Positions 5,784 to 7,590 of a stretch of DNA of 7,590 bases are shown one piece after another. Source of the DNA: Actinomycetota bacterium (GTDB lineage: Bacteria > Actinomycetota > Thermoleophilia > Solirubrobacterales > 70-9); assembly GCA_005884985.1 (NCBI GenBank), contig VAYK01000209.1, positions 1-7,590 of the forward strand. Reading direction: 5' to 3'. Numbering within the stretch: position 1 is the first letter of the stretch; each line of letters begins with the position of its first letter. A program made the translations under genes and the position numbers. The notes below the pieces were generated by a model that did not search any database, was not told where the DNA came from, and saw nothing but the letters and a program-made list of their open reading frames with translations.

Positions 5784-6568
5784 GCCCGGCTCGGGCGGTC
5801 GCGCTGGGGGCGGTCCAGGGACCGGCCGAGCTGCTTCCCGTGTCCAGCTCGGCTCACCTCTCGCTCCTCCCCTGGCTCGCGGGCTGGCCGTGGCACCAGC
5901 TCGATCCCGAGGCACGCAAGAGCTTCGAGGTGGCGCTGCACGCCGGGGCGGCCGCCGCGTTGCTGATCGGGCAGCGTCGCCTGATCGCGCAGGAGCTTCG
6001 CCGGTTCGACGCCAGGCGCGCCGCCGTGGTTGCGCTCTCCTTCGTGCCACCCGCGATCGTCGGCTACCGGTTCGAGCGCCAGATCGAGCGGCGCCTCGGC
6101 GGCCCCCGCGCCACCGCTGTGGGACTCGCCGCCGGGGCGGTCGCGATGGCGCTCGCCGATCGCCGCCCCCAGCAGCGCGGTCCCGGCGACGTCACGCCCG
6201 CCGACGGCCTCGCCCTGGGTCTCGCCCAGGCCACCGCGCTTGCCCCCGGGGTCTCGCGGAACGGCGCGACCCTGGCCGCCGCCCGCTGCCGGCGCTTCAC
6301 GCGCGAGCACGCCAACCTGCTGTCGCGCACCGTCGCCCTGCCGGTGATCGTCGGCGCGACGCTGCTCAAGGCGGTGCGTCTGCGGCGCCGCGGCATCGAG
6401 CCCGGACTCGGCCGGGCGATGGCCGCCGGCGTCGCGGCGTCCTTTGCCTCCTCGCTCGCCTCACAGAAGCTGATTGACCTGGTCGAGCGAGACCGGGCGC
6501 TGTGGCCGTATGCGGCATACCGGCTCGGGCTGGCCGGCGCCGTGCTCTATAGGCTCGGCCGGCGATGA
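5759..6568 (+). CDS. uppP: undecaprenyl-diphosphatase, UppP/BacA family
   Basis: The protein has 269 residues from GTG 5759, close to the usual 265-275. UppP removes a phosphate from undecaprenyl diphosphate released by glycan polymerases and transferases, regenerating the carrier for peptidoglycan and other wall polymers. It acts in the membrane with its active site facing outward. Motif 1 is QGPAELLPVSSSAH (20-33), giving Gln20 and Glu24 of the (E/Q)xxxE motif, Ser30 and His33. Motif 2 is PGVSRNGAT (163-171), with Arg167 and Thr171 in place of E. coli Arg174 and Thr178. The Ser after that Arg is Asn168 here. Hydrophobic segments fill the rest, with many Arg residues in the loops. It overlaps dedA by 25 bp and its TGA overlaps the purM ATG (ATGA). 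Family assignment is strong; full activity is likely but the Asn change is worth testing. Confidence 0.92.
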   Translation: MGADAPGLSPARAVALGAVQGPAELLPVSSSAHLSLLPWLAGWPWHQLDPEARKSFEVALHAGAAAALLIGQRRLIAQELRRFDARRAAVVALSFVPPAIVGYRFERQIERRLGGPRATAVGLAAGAVAMALADRRPQQRGPGDVTPADGLALGLAQATALAPGVSRNGATLAAARCRRFTREHANLLSRTVALPVIVGATLLKAVRLRRRGIEPGLGRAMAAGVAASFASSLASQKLIDLVERDRALWPYAAYRLGLAGAVLYRLGRR

Positions 6569-7563
6569 GCGAAGCGTACGCACGGGCCGGGGTGAGCCAG
6601 CGGGCGGCCGACGACGCGGTCGAGGCGCTTCGGCGCAGCCTGCGCGCAATCGACACCGGAAGGCCGTCGCGCGTGGTGCCGCTCCCCGGTCACTACGCCA
6701 GCGTCCTGCGGCTCGACGACGGCTCCGGCCTGGCGCTGTCCACGGACACCGTCGGCACCAAGATGGTCGTCGCCGAGCGTCTGGGCCGCTACGACACGAT
6801 TGGGATCGACTGCGTGGCGATGAGCGCCAATGACGTGATCTGCGTCGGGGCGGAGCCGATCGCGATGCTCGACTTCATCCTCACCGATCGCGCTGATCCC
6901 GCGATCTGCGAGCAGCTCGGGGTCGGGCTGGCGCGGGGAGCCGAACTCGCCGGGATCGAGATCCCGGGCGGCGAGATCGCCCAGGTCGCGGACATTGTCT
7001 CCGGCCAGGAGCTGGGCGGCACCTGCGTCGGGCTCGTCGATCTCGACGCGATCGTCACCGGTGCCTCCGTCGAGCCCGGCGACCCGGTGATCGGCCTTCC
7101 CTCCTCGGGGCTGCACTCGAACGGCTACACGCTGGCCCGCAACGCGCTCGACGACATCTCTCCGGACGACGGACGACTCGGCCGGCCGGTCGGCGACGTG
7201 CTGCTCGAGCCGACCGAGATCTACGTGCGGGCAATCCTCGGGCTGCTCCGCTCGCCCGTCGACGTCCGCGGGCTCGCCCACATCACCGGCGACGGCCTCA
7301 ACAACTTGCTGCGGCTCGAGGCCGAGGTCGGCTACGAGATCGATGACCCCCTTCCCGTACCGCCCGTGTTCGACCTGATCCGGGAGCTCGCCCAGGTCTC
7401 GGACGACGAGATGCATGAGGTCTTCAACATGGGCTGCGGGTTCTGCTGCGTGGTCGCTGCCGATGACCTGGACGCCGCGCTCGAGCTGGTGCGCGGCCAG
7501 TACCCGGGCGCCCGGCGCATCGGCCGGGTCACGGACAGGGCCGGCGAGGTGACCAGGGCCTAA
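6565..7563 (+). CDS. purM: phosphoribosylformylglycinamidine cyclo-ligase (AIR synthase), divergent PurM
   Basis: The protein has 332 residues. It is the PurM/PurL-superfamily enzyme that closes FGAM to aminoimidazole ribotide with ATP in cytosolic purine synthesis. Recognisable blocks are STDTVGTK (59-66), YDTIGIDCVAMSANDVICVGAEP (76-98), GGE (135-137), SSGLHSNGYTLAR (180-192), HITGDGL (239-245), PVPPVFDLI (264-272) and FNMGCGF (287-293). Several differ from ordinary bacterial PurM: DGVGTK is DTVGTK, GGETAEMPG is GGEIAQVAD, and HITGGG is HITGDG. The ICVGAEP and MGCGFC wording is closer to archaeal-type PurM as I remember it. Its ATG overlaps the uppP TGA (ATGA) with no clear Shine-Dalgarno sequence, so translation is probably coupled. 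Other purine genes are not seen. A paralogue with altered substrate is possible, but the length and overall motif order favour true PurM. Confidence 0.9.
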   Translation: MSEAYARAGVSQRAADDAVEALRRSLRAIDTGRPSRVVPLPGHYASVLRLDDGSGLALSTDTVGTKMVVAERLGRYDTIGIDCVAMSANDVICVGAEPIAMLDFILTDRADPAICEQLGVGLARGAELAGIEIPGGEIAQVADIVSGQELGGTCVGLVDLDAIVTGASVEPGDPVIGLPSSGLHSNGYTLARNALDDISPDDGRLGRPVGDVLLEPTEIYVRAILGLLRSPVDVRGLAHITGDGLNNLLRLEAEVGYEIDDPLPVPPVFDLIRELAQVSDDEMHEVFNMGCGFCCVVAADDLDAALELVRGQYPGARRIGRVTDRAGEVTRA

Positions 7564-7565
7564 CG

Positions 7566-7590
7566 ATGCAGATCGCGATCCTGATCTTCG
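7566..7590 (+). CDS. 5' end of a further gene, possibly DJ-1/PfpI family (truncated by window)
   Basis: ATG 7566 starts 2 bp after the purM stop and reads MQIAILIF to the window edge. The close spacing fits a further member of the rightward operon. The eight residues match the usual opening beta strand of DJ-1/PfpI-type class I amidotransferase-fold proteins, which often start M-x-I-A-I-L-x-F-D-G. A PurN-type start (IAVLVSG) fits less well. Eight residues cannot prove a family, so treat the product as a guess. Confidence 0.4.

Overview
The window is very GC-rich, densely packed bacterial DNA. GTG starts are frequent, and GTGA/ATGA stop-start overlaps link several genes. One candidate promoter has the TANNNT-N7-ATG spacing typical of leaderless actinobacterial mRNAs. 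These traits, with the divergent PurM and the stand-alone LytR_C and FlgD-like proteins, suggest an Actinomycetota member, perhaps of the Thermoleophilia (Solirubrobacterales/Gaiellales). The taxonomic placement is inference; there is no rRNA or other decisive marker here.

The layout is two divergent gene sets around a 113-bp intergenic region (5035-5147). Leftward from there come: a membrane-bound FlaA1/CapD/WbpM-type nucleotide-sugar 4,6-dehydratase (3040-5034); a 73-bp gap holding a perfect 16-bp palindrome and a candidate -10 box; two adjacent paralogous two-pass membrane proteins, each ending in an extracellular LytR_C domain (2214-2966 and 1384-2211); a small membrane-anchored FlgD-like Ig protein (968-1387); and an O-antigen ligase/polymerase-family membrane protein (1-971) that runs off the left edge. 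The last four are separated by 2 bp or overlap by 3 bp, so they are almost certainly one operon. Rightward come a DedA-family membrane protein (5148-5783), a UppP/BacA-type undecaprenyl-diphosphatase (5759-6568), a divergent PurM/AIR synthase (6565-7563) and the first eight codons of another gene (7566 onward).

Apart from purM and the last fragment, the content points to cell-surface glycan assembly. The dehydratase would make a deoxy-/amino-sugar nucleotide precursor. UppP and DedA would recycle and re-internalise the undecaprenyl carrier. The ligase-family protein would polymerise or transfer lipid-linked glycans outside the membrane. The LytR_C pair and the FlgD-like protein are uncharacterised extracytoplasmic partners of that step, and they are the most interesting part of the window. 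No RNA genes, CRISPR arrays, insertion sequences or phage elements were seen, and no stretch over 300 bp lacks a gene.
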